DNA of 27,955 nucleotides from Alphaproteobacteria bacterium MarineAlpha10_Bin2 (GTDB lineage Bacteria > Pseudomonadota > Alphaproteobacteria > UBA828). The translations under genes and the position numbers were made by a program. Where the stretch lies: the NCBI GenBank assembly GCA_002937555.1, contig PTKB01000008.1, positions 1 to 27,955 on the forward strand. Reading direction: 5' to 3'. The notes beneath the pieces were generated by a model. It searched no databases and was not told where the DNA came from. It saw nothing but the letters and a program-made list of their open reading frames with translations. Below are positions 7,619-16,120 of the stretch, piece by piece. The stretch's first letter is position 1. Each line of letters starts with the position of its first letter.

Positions 7619-8874
7619 ACGGCATCACCGTTATTACCAAGAGCGCCCCGCTCCTCGACTATTGCTCGAGCTGGCAGCAAGCGGTCTACGTCACGGTAGA
7701 TACCGAGTTTATGCGCGAGCACACCTATTGGCCCAAACTTTGCCTCATCCAAGTGGGCGGGCCGGATGAATCGGTCGTCATCGACCCCTTGGCCGAGGGA
7801 ATCGATCTCACGCCGTTTTTCGATTTGCTCAGCGACCGGAACGTCTTGAAGGTATTTCATGCCGCGCGGCAGGACGTCGAGCTGTTTCATCATCTGACCG
7901 GGCATGTGCCCGAACCTCTGTTCGATACGCAACTCGCGGCGATGGTTTGCGGGTTCGGCGAATCGGTGGGCTATGAGAAACTCGCGGCCCGCCTCGCCGA
8001 TGCCCAGATCGACAAGACATTGCGCTTTACCGACTGGGCGCGCCGCCCGCTCACCGATCGCCAGCTTCTCTATGCGGTGGCCGATGTCAGCCATCTCCGG
8101 CCCATCTACGACAAGCTTTCCGCGCAATTGGAAAATAACGGCAGGCGAAGTTGGATCGACGAAGAAATGAAAATACTCACCAGTCCGGCGACATACGAAA
8201 ACGCGCCCGAGGACGCCTGGAAACGAATCAAAGTCCGCAATGGCAAGCCCCGCTTCCTGGCAATCCTGCGCGAGGTCGCGTCCTGGCGGGAAATGGAAGC
8301 GCAACGCCGGGACGTGCCACGAAATAGAATCATACGGGAAGAAGCCTTGACCGAGATCGCGGCCCATGCGCCTGCCAGTGTAGAGGAGTTGGCACGGGTG
8401 CGGGCGATCAGCCAGAAACTCGCCGAAGGAGATATGGGGCGAGCTATTTTGAAGGCAGTCGAATACGCCCTTTCGCTAGGCAAAGAGAGTTACCCTTCCC
8501 AGCCCAAGCAATTCGAAAAACCGCTTGGCATGGCGCCGCTTATGGATCTTCTGAAAGTTCTGCTGAAAATGCGCTGCGAGCAGTCCGGTGTGGCGCAGAA
8601 ATTGGTCGCCACGGTCGGCGATTTGGAGCGCTTCGCCGCCGGTGATGAGACGTCGCCGCTGCTCAGCGGTTGGCGGCGGGAGCTTTTTGGCGAACTCGCA
8701 CTGGCGCTAAAAGGCGGCCGCGTCGCTCTGACCGTCTCGAACGGCCAAATTCAGGTGATCCCGCAAGATGCGGAAGCGGCCACACTTACGGCCCCGGCGA
8801 AACGGCCGAGGCGGCCGCGCAGGCGACCGCGGCGCGGCAATCAGAGACCGCCGGACGAAACGCGCGCCGATTAG
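7615..8874 (+). CDS. rnd: ribonuclease D
   Basis: 419 aa 3'-5' exoribonuclease of the DEDDy type, trimming tRNA precursors and other RNAs. The catalytic set is complete: D29 and E31 (VDTEFMRE), D87 (FHAARQDVELF), Y153 and D157 (YAVADVSHL). An HRDC-type region follows (about 200-290), then a second HRDC-like helical part, and a strongly basic Pro/Arg tail (KRPRRPRRRPRRG) probably for RNA contact. The open frame extends upstream to 7534, but ATG 7615, within the ATGA overlap with the ankyrin gene, begins the conserved protein (MNGITVITKSAPLL). It converges with ppk1, 27 bases apart. The length is somewhat over the 375 aa of E. coli RNase D because of the tail. Confidence 0.93.
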   Translation: MNGITVITKSAPLLDYCSSWQQAVYVTVDTEFMREHTYWPKLCLIQVGGPDESVVIDPLAEGIDLTPFFDLLSDRNVLKVFHAARQDVELFHHLTGHVPEPLFDTQLAAMVCGFGESVGYEKLAARLADAQIDKTLRFTDWARRPLTDRQLLYAVADVSHLRPIYDKLSAQLENNGRRSWIDEEMKILTSPATYENAPEDAWKRIKVRNGKPRFLAILREVASWREMEAQRRDVPRNRIIREEALTEIAAHAPASVEELARVRAISQKLAEGDMGRAILKAVEYALSLGKESYPSQPKQFEKPLGMAPLMDLLKVLLKMRCEQSGVAQKLVATVGDLERFAAGDETSPLLSGWRRELFGELALALKGGRVALTVSNGQIQVIPQDAEAATLTAPAKRPRRPRRRPRRGNQRPPDETRAD

Positions 8875-8901
8875 CCAGCCGATCGAACTATTCCAACTAT
8901 G

Positions 8902-11046
8902 TTATGAGAGAACGGTCGTCAGTTTGGCGCGTTCCGCGCCAACCGGGGCCGAGCGACCGGGCGGCGCCATGAAGGCCTCATGGACATTGAATCTCTCCCC
9001 GTCCCGCCAAATGCGCGAATACTCGCCGTCTGCTCCGAGTTGCCAGCTTTGATCGCTATCCTTCAAGTTGAAAGTCATTATCTGATCCATAAGCCGCGCA
9101 TGAACGGTTTCGTCGCGGATTGGGACCAGAACCTCAACTCGCCAATCGAAATTGCGCGGCATCCAATCCGCCGAGGATAGGAAGACTTTCGCCTGCGGCG
9201 AAGGCAAACCGTGCCCGGCGCCGAAGCAGGCGATTCGCGCATGTTCCAAGAAACGCCCGATGATGCTTTTGACGCGGATGTTTTCAGACAATCCCGGCAC
9301 GCCCGGGCGCAGACAACAAACGCCGCGCACCACCAAATCGATGGAGACGCCGGCCTGAGACGCGCGGTAGAGCGTGTCGATAACCTCGCCGTCGACCAGG
9401 GCATTGAGCTTGGCCCAAATGGCCGCCGGCCGATTTGCCCGGGCATGGGTGATTTCGTCTTCGATCAAAGACAGAATTTCATCGCGCAGGTCGATGGGCG
9501 CAACGGCGATGCGCTCAAACTTATCGGGCCGCGCGCCGCCGGTTAGATAATTGAACAAATAGGCGGCGTCATGACAGAGCGCCGGATCAGAGGTAAAGAA
9601 CGAAAGGTCGGAATAAACTTTCGCCGTGATCGGGTGATAGTTACCAGTGCCGAAATGAACGTAACTGCGAATGCCATCCACCTCGCGCCGCACCACGAGT
9701 GACGCCTTGGCATGGGTTTTCTTATCAAAGAAGCCGTAAATGACCTGGGCGCCGGCGCGCTCCAAATCGCGCGCCCATTTGATATTGGCTTCTTCGTCGA
9801 AGCGGGCGTTCAACTCGACCAAGGCGGTAACCGATTTGCCGGCCTCCGCCGCTTCGATCAATGCCTTGACGATCGGCGAATCATCGCTGGTGCGATAAAG
9901 CGTTTGCTTGATCGCCACGACGTCGTGGTCGCGAGCCGCTTGATCGAGAAACTGCACCACCATATCGAAGCTTTCATAAGGATGATGCACGAGCAAATCC
10001 TTGGAACGGATTGCCGCGAAACAGTCGCCGCCATGTTCCCTTACGCTTTCCGGAAAGCGTGCACGGTAAGGCGGGAACAAAAGATCGGCGCGCCCGCTGT
10101 CGATCAGCTCAGCGGTATCCGCCATGCCGAGCAAACCATCGACTTTAACGATGCCCGAGCTATCCACCGCTAAACTGCCGGCCACGAAATCGAGCAGGCC
10201 CCGCGCGATCCCGCCGTTGACTTCCAAGCGGATCACGTTACCGCGGCGGCGCTTCTTAAGAGCGGATTCGAACACGCGGACCAAATCCTCCGCTTCCTCT
10301 TCCAACTCGATATCGCTGTCGCGAAGAATCCGGAATTGCCCCACCTTGACGATCGAAGATCCGACGAAAAGGCGCTCAAGAAACTGCTCGACAAGCTGCT
10401 CAAGCGGCAAGTAACGCGGCGCGCGGCCCGGACGCGGCGGAAGTGCTACAAATCGTTCGACCCCGGCCGGCAAGGGAACAAGCGCCGGGCGCGCCGACCC
10501 ATCGCGCAATTGCTTAAGCTCCAATACCAACGCGTAGCCAAGATTGGGGATGAAGGGAAAAGGATGCGCGGGGTCGATTGCGAGGGGTGTGAGAACCGGA
10601 AACAGCCGGTTCATAAAAAATTGCTCGGCCCATTCGCGGTCCGCTTCGTCCAAATCATCGATGCCGGAAACCGAAACGCCGGCATTACCCAGCAAGCTGC
10701 GCAATTCGTGCCAGCAATCCTGTTGCCGCGCCATCAGTTTGCCGGCCCGCGCGTTGACGGCGTTTAGCTGTTGATCGGGCGTCAAGCCATCCTGGCTGAG
10801 TTGCTTGACCCCGGCATCCACCTGGCCGCGCAATCCGGCGGCGCGCACCATATAGAATTCATCCAGATTCGAGGCCGAAATGGAAAGAAAGCGCAAACGC
10901 TCCAACAGCGGGTGCGCCGTATTCTCCGTTTCCTCGATGACGCGCTCGTTAAACGCCAACCAGGAAAGCTCGCGATTGATATAGCGCTCTCCCGGCGAGA
11001 AATCCTGTGGCCGAATATCCTTGGCGTTCGTTGTTTGGTCTACCAT
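8902..11046 (-). CDS. ppk1: polyphosphate kinase 1
   Basis: 714 aa. It makes inorganic polyphosphate from ATP reversibly, by way of a phosphohistidine. The N-terminal PPK domain opens with YINRELSWLAFNERV. The two C-terminal PLD-like domains hold H445 (KKTHAKAS), H464 (VHFGTGNYH) and H602 (LEHARIACF), spaced exactly as E. coli H435, H454 and H592 by my own alignment. The open frame can start at TTG 11052, but ATG 11046 (MVDQTTNAK) is more likely. It is downstream of hda in a minus-strand series with a gap of about 80 bases, so it may have its own promoter. The exopolyphosphatase gene (ppx), often next to ppk1 in relatives, is not here; the convergent neighbour is rnd. Confidence 0.95.
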   Translation of the reverse strand: MVDQTTNAKDIRPQDFSPGERYINRELSWLAFNERVIEETENTAHPLLERLRFLSISASNLDEFYMVRAAGLRGQVDAGVKQLSQDGLTPDQQLNAVNARAGKLMARQQDCWHELRSLLGNAGVSVSGIDDLDEADREWAEQFFMNRLFPVLTPLAIDPAHPFPFIPNLGYALVLELKQLRDGSARPALVPLPAGVERFVALPPRPGRAPRYLPLEQLVEQFLERLFVGSSIVKVGQFRILRDSDIELEEEAEDLVRVFESALKKRRRGNVIRLEVNGGIARGLLDFVAGSLAVDSSGIVKVDGLLGMADTAELIDSGRADLLFPPYRARFPESVREHGGDCFAAIRSKDLLVHHPYESFDMVVQFLDQAARDHDVVAIKQTLYRTSDDSPIVKALIEAAEAGKSVTALVELNARFDEEANIKWARDLERAGAQVIYGFFDKKTHAKASLVVRREVDGIRSYVHFGTGNYHPITAKVYSDLSFFTSDPALCHDAAYLFNYLTGGARPDKFERIAVAPIDLRDEILSLIEDEITHARANRPAAIWAKLNALVDGEVIDTLYRASQAGVSIDLVVRGVCCLRPGVPGLSENIRVKSIIGRFLEHARIACFGAGHGLPSPQAKVFLSSADWMPRNFDWRVEVLVPIRDETVHARLMDQIMTFNLKDSDQSWQLGADGEYSRIWRDGERFNVHEAFMAPPGRSAPVGAERAKLTTVLS

Positions 11047-11128
11047 GTCCAATGCTCAATTCATGCCCGAGGTTGCGACAGCGCGCAACTCGGCAACCTA
11101 GTTTAGCACGCGCGGCGACGGCGGCAAT

Positions 11129-11818
11129 TTATCCCCCGCCTGTTCCGGAAAGCGCGAGCCGCGCCAACGGGATCGTTACTTGGCGCTGTTCGGCAAGCGC
11201 GATGCGGTCGATCTCGGCCGCAAGACCGCGGGCGGCGGAGAATGACCGTTCCATTCTGGTCAGCAGAAACGAAATAACTTCTTCGCTCACCGGCAACTGG
11301 CGATCTTCAAACATTTTCCGCATGACGGCGCTCAACACTGTGTCGTCGGGATCGGCAATCGAGATTGCCGGCATGGCACGAAGGCGGGAGAGCAGATCCG
11401 GCAGACGAAACGCCATGCGGGCCGGTGGCTCCAACGCCGTGAACAGGATGTGCCCACCCTTTTCGCCGATCAAATTATAGAGATGGAGTAGTGTTCGTTC
11501 CGGGATATCTGCATCGACATTTTCGACGATTAAACTCGGGGCGTCAAAAACAATGTTCGCCGCATCCCTTTCACTCAGCGCCGCCGCTGTGACAGTTTCC
11601 GCCGCGCTCCGGGCGCGCCAAATTTCGGCCAAATGCGTCTTTCCGCAGCCCGGCGAACCGTAAAGCACAAGACCGGTCGCCGGCCAATCGGGCCAGCGCT
11701 CAATCCATAGCAGCGCATTTTCATTACACGGCGCGGCGATGAAATCTTCCTTGCCCAAAGCCGTGCGGTGGCCAAGATCGAGGGGAAGTTGCACGGTCTC
11801 GCGCCTTTGCTTGGGCAT
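11129..11818 (-). CDS. hda: Hda/DnaA-like AAA+ protein
   Basis: 229 aa, homologous to the DnaA ATPase domain without the DNA-binding domain. Residues 10-15 (QLPLDL) are a canonical sliding-clamp binding motif close to the N-terminus, as in Hda, which with the DNA-loaded clamp drives hydrolysis of DnaA-bound ATP. Walker A is at 54-61 (GSPGCGKT); the Walker B strand is LIVENVD, with Asn-Val-Asp in place of the usual acidic pair, a normal variation in this family. It lies 5 bases downstream of the PerM stop in the same orientation and upstream of ppk1, an arrangement I associate with many alphaproteobacteria. I expect a role in limiting re-initiation of replication. Confidence 0.88.
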   Translation of the reverse strand: MPKQRRETVQLPLDLGHRTALGKEDFIAAPCNENALLWIERWPDWPATGLVLYGSPGCGKTHLAEIWRARSAAETVTAAALSERDAANIVFDAPSLIVENVDADIPERTLLHLYNLIGEKGGHILFTALEPPARMAFRLPDLLSRLRAMPAISIADPDDTVLSAVMRKMFEDRQLPVSEEVISFLLTRMERSFSAARGLAAEIDRIALAEQRQVTIPLARLALSGTGGG

Positions 11819-11823
11819 CTACT

Positions 11824-12930
11824 CTAGGATTGCTGAGTATCGCTGGTTTCTTCCGGCTTAACAGCCTCTTCGTCGCCAAGATAAATCTTGCTCTCAAGAT
11901 ACTGGCCGATGCCGAAGCGAACGATCACGCCGAACAATGCGGCGACCGGCAGCGCGATCAGCATGCCAACGAATCCAAACAACGTGCCACCGCCAAGAAC
12001 GGCAAAAATAACCCAAACCGGATGGAGGCGGATGCGGTCGCCTACCAGTTTGGGGGTGAGAAACATGCCTTCGGCCAGCTGGCCGATAATGAAGATGCCG
12101 GCAATTACGGCAATCCGCCAGCCCTCATCGAATTGTAGAAATGCCAACCCGACACAAATAATCAATCCGCCCAGCGATCCGAGATAGGGAACGAAGGAAA
12201 GGATACCCGCCGCCAAGCCGATCGCCAGGCCGAATTGAAGCCCGGCGACGCTCAAAGTCGCGGCGTAAAACACGGCCAGGATGATGCACACCATTCCGGT
12301 GCCGCGCACGAAGCCGGAAAGCGTGCTGTCCATGATGCGCGCTTGCTCGCGAATGGTCTCGGCCTGCGCTTTTGGGAGCCAGCTATTCAGACGGGCGACA
12401 ATCGAATCCCAGTCGCGCAACAAATAAAATGTGACGACCGGCGTGATGAACAACAAAGCAAGGAAATTAACCAGCGCCATTCCCCCTGCCCAAATATTGC
12501 CCAACATACCGAGGACGAATTGTGCCGCGCGCTCGGAAAACTGCTCGATCACTGCATCGGCGCGATCGGTTTGCTCGGTGTCGAACTTGTTCGTCCAGCG
12601 CTCTATCACCGGTTCGGCCCACCCCCGGGCAGCCTGAAAATAGTCAGGCAGGTTGCCGAGAAAATCGATGATCTGCCCTTGCAACAGCGGCACCGCGAAA
12701 ATCAGGAACAGAACAACCAGTATCGTGAACGCGGCGGTAATTATGGTGGTGGCGAGGGTGCGGGACAGGCCGGCCCGCTCGAGCCGATCGGCGACGGGAT
12801 CGAGAAAATAGGCCACCGCCATGCCGGCCACGAAGGGCAGCAAAATGTTTTGAAAGAGCACCAGCAAGATGACCACAACGGCAAGCGCCGCCAGCCAAAT
12901 TCCGGCATAGGTGCGAATATTCATCGTCAT
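11824..12930 (-). CDS. AI-2E family transporter / PerM-like permease
   Basis: 368 aa inner-membrane protein with about eight hydrophobic segments. The first pair is within residues 1-50 (IWLAALAVVVILLVLFQ), then a soluble helical part (about 85-140), then the conserved core with LGGLIICVGLAF and a hydrophobic end (VIFAVLGGGTLFGFVGMLIALPVAALFGV). The FVGMLIALPVAA stretch is typical of AI-2E/PerM. The family includes TqsA and other exporters, and the substrate cannot be told from sequence. The start at ATG 12928-12930 (MTMNIRTY) lies 4 bases after the DUF2066 stop; ATG 12924 is an alternative. The longer frame upstream overlaps the DUF2066 gene and is not coding. The C-terminus is acidic (EEAVKPEETSD). 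Confidence 0.88.
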   Translation of the reverse strand: MTMNIRTYAGIWLAALAVVVILLVLFQNILLPFVAGMAVAYFLDPVADRLERAGLSRTLATTIITAAFTILVVLFLIFAVPLLQGQIIDFLGNLPDYFQAARGWAEPVIERWTNKFDTEQTDRADAVIEQFSERAAQFVLGMLGNIWAGGMALVNFLALLFITPVVTFYLLRDWDSIVARLNSWLPKAQAETIREQARIMDSTLSGFVRGTGMVCIILAVFYAATLSVAGLQFGLAIGLAAGILSFVPYLGSLGGLIICVGLAFLQFDEGWRIAVIAGIFIIGQLAEGMFLTPKLVGDRIRLHPVWVIFAVLGGGTLFGFVGMLIALPVAALFGVIVRFGIGQYLESKIYLGDEEAVKPEETSDTQQS

Positions 12931-12934
12931 GGCG

Positions 12935-14203
12935 CTATAGATTATTCCCGCTCGTCCCACTCTGCCCGCCGGAAGCATTGCTGTGCAACACCCAGCCACC
13001 GGATTCGAAGTTGAGAGCGAGATCCGACTGTTCTAGACCCAGCATCAATTGTTCTCTTTCGCCGAAATAATGCAGCAAAATGTCGGCCTGGCCGCGCGAC
13101 AAGGCGGCTAGATCTATGCTGACGACGACCGCCAGATCGCGAAGCCGGCGCCGCATATCGACCCAATCCCCAAGCGAATTCAACGGCACCGCGATGCGCA
13201 ATTCGTTCTCGCGGCCGAAACGCAGCATGTTAGCTTGCTTCCAGTTTCCTTCCACCAGCGCCATGACCCGCCCGACGGCGCGCGCCAAAAGGCTTTCCCG
13301 GCTGTCGCTTGGCGCGCCGCGTAACAATTCGCGCGTTGTCCTTTCCGCGGCCGCCCCGACACGATGAACCGTCAATTGCAGAATGGCGCCCTCCACCGGC
13401 CCACGGACCCGGCGGCTCTTTGAGATGCCCGTTTCTGCGACACTAACTCTCTCGGCGTCGTTGCCAGTGCCGTCGCCAACATCGGTAATGCCATCATTCG
13501 AATTGCCCTCCGCCGTCGGTTCCGGCGGCTCCGGAAGCTCAAGATAGGCCGAAGCGACCACCACTTCCTGGGTGCCGTAGCGCTCGGCCAAGCCCAATAG
13601 CGCTTCGCGCGACGGCGCCATTGCTAGGGCGGCGTCCATTGCAGCCATGTCAATAACGTCACCCAATGGCAGGATCAACGGCACCAGGCCCTCATTGGCC
13701 GGGCGCGCCAGCCATGCCGCGCGCCAGTCGCCGGGCTCCAACCACAGGATCGGGCCGTCACCGGTGTCATAGACGGGTACCACCAGGACGTCGTTGCTGC
13801 GCGTCTCGGCAAAGCGGATTTTTCGCTGACGCAGCAATTTGCGCATCCCAAATTTGTTAAAATAAATTGTCAAATTCGCCCGGTATCTCGTTGAAGATAA
13901 AAGCTCTTTTTCGATAACATAGCCGTCGACCAAGGCTGTGATTTGAGCGTATTCGAGAACCGGCAAAAGCACTTGGTCTTCCGACAGGACGAGGCGCCGG
14001 AGGAGACGGTCGAACGCTGCACGCTGTCCCTTGGCCAGGGCCAGGGAACGTGCCTCGGCAGCGGACACGGCGGAGGAATCGACGGCCAGATCCCGTATCG
14101 TGTAGACCGATTCCGCTTTCGCCCCACCTGCCGACAGAATGGCGCAAAGAACGAGAACAACAACGAATACGGTAACTCTCCGCAAAGAACGCGGCTGAAT
14201 CAT
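12935..14203 (-). CDS. DUF2066 domain protein, exported
   Basis: 422 aa with an N-terminal signal peptide (RRVTVFVVVLVLCAILSAGGAKA, cleavage after AKA near residue 30), so it is probably periplasmic. The segments SVYTIRDLAVD, LALAKGQRAAFDRLLRRLV and ITALVDGYVIEKE are those of DUF2066. No enzymatic motif is seen; the middle holds a low-complexity acidic stretch (PEPPEPTAEGNSNDG). The role is unknown. It heads the minus-strand series DUF2066 - PerM - hda (gaps of 4 and 5 bases), so these three are probably one operon. The start at 14203 gives a proper signal peptide; the frame remains open further up to 14389, overlapping the 5' end of purN, and that part is not coding. Confidence 0.82.
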   Translation of the reverse strand: MIQPRSLRRVTVFVVVLVLCAILSAGGAKAESVYTIRDLAVDSSAVSAAEARSLALAKGQRAAFDRLLRRLVLSEDQVLLPVLEYAQITALVDGYVIEKELLSSTRYRANLTIYFNKFGMRKLLRQRKIRFAETRSNDVLVVPVYDTGDGPILWLEPGDWRAAWLARPANEGLVPLILPLGDVIDMAAMDAALAMAPSREALLGLAERYGTQEVVVASAYLELPEPPEPTAEGNSNDGITDVGDGTGNDAERVSVAETGISKSRRVRGPVEGAILQLTVHRVGAAAERTTRELLRGAPSDSRESLLARAVGRVMALVEGNWKQANMLRFGRENELRIAVPLNSLGDWVDMRRRLRDLAVVVSIDLAALSRGQADILLHYFGEREQLMLGLEQSDLALNFESGGWVLHSNASGGQSGTSGNNL

Positions 14204-14286
14204 TACAGAACGCCCTGACTTAAAGTATGTTGCGAATGCGCAGCCATCTTGGGGACGGGCTCCCTCGAAATGCGGAACAGAATAGC

Positions 14287-14997
14287 ATGAGCAAGCGAAT
14301 AATCGATAGCGTGGGTAAGCGCCAAAGCTCTGTGACGCAACTGAAACTTGCGGTGCTGATATCCGGCGGCGGAACCAATTTACAGGCACTAATCGATGCG
14401 TGCGCCGGGACGGACTTCCCAGCCGGCATATCCCTGGTCATCTCCAATCAGGAAAACGCCGGCGGTCTTATGCGCGCCGATAAGGCCGAAATACCGACGC
14501 GTGTCATCCGCCATCTCGATTTTACCGACCGCGACGCTTTCGATGATGCCCTTACGGCCGCTTTGGAGGCCGCGAATGTGGAGCTGATTTGCCTCGCCGG
14601 GTTCATGCGTATTCTCGGGCGCGCATTTATCGAACATTGGCAGGACCGGCTGATCAATATTCACCCTGCCCTGCTGCCCGCCTTCAAGGGGTTGCATACC
14701 CATCGGCACGCTCTGGAAGCCGGCGTGCGCATCGCCGGCTGCACCGTTCACTACGTCCGCGCCGAAGTCGATGTGGGGCCGATTATCGCCCAAGCGGCCG
14801 TTGCCGTCCTCCCCGGAGACACGGAGGAAAGTTTAGGCCAGCGGGTCTTAAAACAGGAACATCGGCTCTATCCGCTCGCGGTCGAGCTTATCGCGCGGGG
14901 TCACGTGCGCATCGAAGGCGGCAACGCGAAGCTCGAAAGCGATTGGGCCGGCGAAGACGTGACGCTGATCAATCCATTGCCGGCGCCGGAAAAATAA
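14287..14997 (+). CDS. purN: phosphoribosylglycinamide formyltransferase (GAR transformylase)
   Basis: 236 aa. It transfers the formyl group from 10-formyl-THF to GAR in purine synthesis. The N-terminal LAVLISGGGTNLQA loop and the catalytic triad N124, H126 (INIHPALLP) and D162 (EVDVGPI) are present, with the same spacing as N106/H108/D144 of E. coli. The extra 18 N-terminal residues suggest either an extension or a later start (GTG 14332 is possible). ATG 14287 has a weak GGAAC upstream; the frame is open from 14227. It is divergent from DUF2066, with an 83-base gap. purM, which usually precedes purN, is absent from this window. The 3' end merges into the terminator that serves the phasin on the opposite strand. 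Confidence 0.93.
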   Translation: MSKRIIDSVGKRQSSVTQLKLAVLISGGGTNLQALIDACAGTDFPAGISLVISNQENAGGLMRADKAEIPTRVIRHLDFTDRDAFDDALTAALEAANVELICLAGFMRILGRAFIEHWQDRLINIHPALLPAFKGLHTHRHALEAGVRIAGCTVHYVRAEVDVGPIIAQAAVAVLPGDTEESLGQRVLKQEHRLYPLAVELIARGHVRIEGGNAKLESDWAGEDVTLINPLPAPEK

Positions 14998-15029
14998 AAA
15001 AGGCCCGCGGCGAGATGCCGGCGGGCCTT
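14988..15029 (-). terminator. Rho-independent terminator (phasin; possibly bidirectional)
   Basis: A perfect 9-bp stem pairs 15000-15008 (AAGGCCCGC) with 15021-15029 (GCGGGCCTT), with an inner GGC/GCC pair. On the minus strand it is followed by a T-rich run (complement of 14988-14999), a textbook terminator for the phasin gene, whose stop is at 15050. On plus it lies only 3 bases past the purN stop and lacks a T run, so it would be weak for purN. Confidence 0.85.
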
Positions 15030-15049
15030 GATCGTCTATCTGGCTGAGA

Positions 15050-15457
15050 TTAGTTGGCGTTCTCAGCGAAGGTCTCAACCACGCCGTCGACGCGGGCGCG
15101 GATCGGTGCGATCGCGTCATTCGCCGTCTTCACCGCCATCTCGGTAATCTTGCTCGATTCCGAAACATAGTTGTCGAAGGCGCTGCGCGCCCAGTCAGCC
15201 TGCAACTCCGCCGCATCGGCGGGATTCTTGGCGGCAAAAATGGCTTCTGCCGCGACGCCGTTGCGTTCGAAGGCGCGCTTGGCGAAAGCAAACCATGCTT
15301 GATTGACGTCACCGAAGCCCTGCGCGGCGATACTTGTCGCAGCGACGAACGCTTCCATGTTCCCACGCCCGGCATCGGCCAGTTTCTCAAAGGAACCGTT
15401 GGCATCCCAACCGTTGGCGAAAATGTTTCCGTTGGTCTTACTCTTTTGCGTCGGCAT
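15050..15457 (-). CDS. phasin family protein
   Basis: 135 aa, soluble, made of amphipathic helices without Cys. Phasins coat polyhydroxyalkanoate granules and control granule number and size. The body has typical features: FEKLADAGRGNMEAFVAATSI near the N-terminus, a region rich in Ala with FAFAKRAFERN, then ADWARSAFDNYVSESSKITEMAVKTANDAIAPI. The single gene is bounded by its own promoter/operator (15484-15526) and terminator (14988-15029), so it is a monocistron. No PHA synthase or depolymerase is nearby. A stand-alone stress-type phasin is possible, but the strong promoter with an inverted repeat favours the PHA-linked type. Confidence 0.9.
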   Translation of the reverse strand: MPTQKSKTNGNIFANGWDANGSFEKLADAGRGNMEAFVAATSIAAQGFGDVNQAWFAFAKRAFERNGVAAEAIFAAKNPADAAELQADWARSAFDNYVSESSKITEMAVKTANDAIAPIRARVDGVVETFAENAN

Positions 15458-15483
15458 TTTGTGCTACCCCAAGACTGTTAAAT

Positions 15484-15526
15484 TGCTGCACTGCGATATT
15501 ATGTTGCAGTGCAGCATAATTGTCAA
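15484..15526 (-). promoter_or_regulatory. phasin promoter with an inverted-repeat operator
   Basis: On minus, -35 TTGACA (15521-15526) and -10 CATAAT (15498-15503) are separated by exactly 17 bases. Arms TGCTGCACTGC (15484-15494) and GCAGTGCAGCA (15506-15516) form a perfect 11-bp inverted repeat with an 11-base spacer that encloses the -10. The TGC/GCA-rich content resembles targets of the PhaR repressor reported upstream of alphaproteobacterial phasin genes, so repression by a PhaR-like protein is the likely reading (inference). The -10 lies about 40 bases before the phasin ATG. Confidence 0.75.
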
Positions 15527-15577
15527 GGGTTTGATCTAAAACCTCTTATGGCGAGAAATCTCGGGGCGGTGTGAAAA

Positions 15578-15602
15578 GCGGCCGCTTCCCCGGGCAGGCC
15601 GC
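15578..15602 (-). terminator. possible intrinsic terminator of the three-gene membrane cluster
   Basis: A hairpin pairs 15578-15583 (GCGGCC) with 15597-15602 (GGCCGC); on minus it is followed by TTTTC. It lies just after the stop of the 170-aa membrane protein (15608) and before the phasin promoter. The stem is only 6 bp and the T run is short, so it is weaker than the phasin terminator. Confidence 0.4.
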
Positions 15603-15607
15603 AAGAT

Positions 15608-16120
15608 TCAACGGGACTCCTCGAATATCATTGGCTCGGACTCTCGCGCATCCTTCAAGGCAAGCGATCGGCGCAGTGGCGAATAAAACGCCGGCTTCTG
15701 GTTGTTTTCCTGGATTTGATTTCTAAATGGTGAGCGCATGCGCACACCTGTTTGGGTGCCACGGTTCTGTTCCGTCGCGTCCTGGAGCTGCTGCGCAAGC
15801 TCGCGGCTCCAGGGCATTCTGTAAGCGCGCGGTTCGGTGACCCCGCGAATCTGCAACCAGACGAAAATCGCCTCGCCTTCGCGCGGCGATGCGCCGAGCA
15901 CGCGTGCCTCGGTAACCGTTCGCATCGCCCATTCGAGATGGATCGGTTTGGGCCGGCTGAGGAGATCCGAGAAGCCGATATAGGAAACAATGATCAAGCC
16001 CGCCGTCGCGATCACCGATGCGCCGCGAATCCACAATTTTCTCGGCGCCCATATGCTGATGCTGGCCAACACCGCGGCCAGGAATACAACGGCGGCAAAG
16101 AGATAGATCATATCGTCCAT
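15608..16120 (-). CDS. small two-span membrane protein, third gene of the ExbB-like cluster
   Basis: 170 aa. Two hydrophobic segments near the N-terminus (about residues 4-22 and 33-52: IYLFAAVVFLAAVLASISIW and a following GLIIVSYIGFSDLL) are followed by a soluble domain of about 110 residues with a strand-rich part (ARVLGASPREGEAIFVWLQIRG) and a long charged tail. I do not recognise the family. The ATG (16118-16120) overlaps the TGA of the preceding gene by one base (TGATG), so it is translationally coupled to the ExbD-like gene. The preceding TTG would give a slightly longer frame but is less likely. It is probably a partner of the channel proteins; its function is unknown. Confidence 0.6.
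   Translation of the reverse strand: MDDMIYLFAAVVFLAAVLASISIWAPRKLWIRGASVIATAGLIIVSYIGFSDLLSRPKPIHLEWAMRTVTEARVLGASPREGEAIFVWLQIRGVTEPRAYRMPWSRELAQQLQDATEQNRGTQTGVRMRSPFRNQIQENNQKPAFYSPLRRSLALKDARESEPMIFEESR

Noticed and set aside
12235..13014. Plus-strand open frame (259 aa) across the permease gene
   Set aside because: Antisense to the AI-2E/PerM gene; the translation is low-complexity and Gln/His-rich with no domain.
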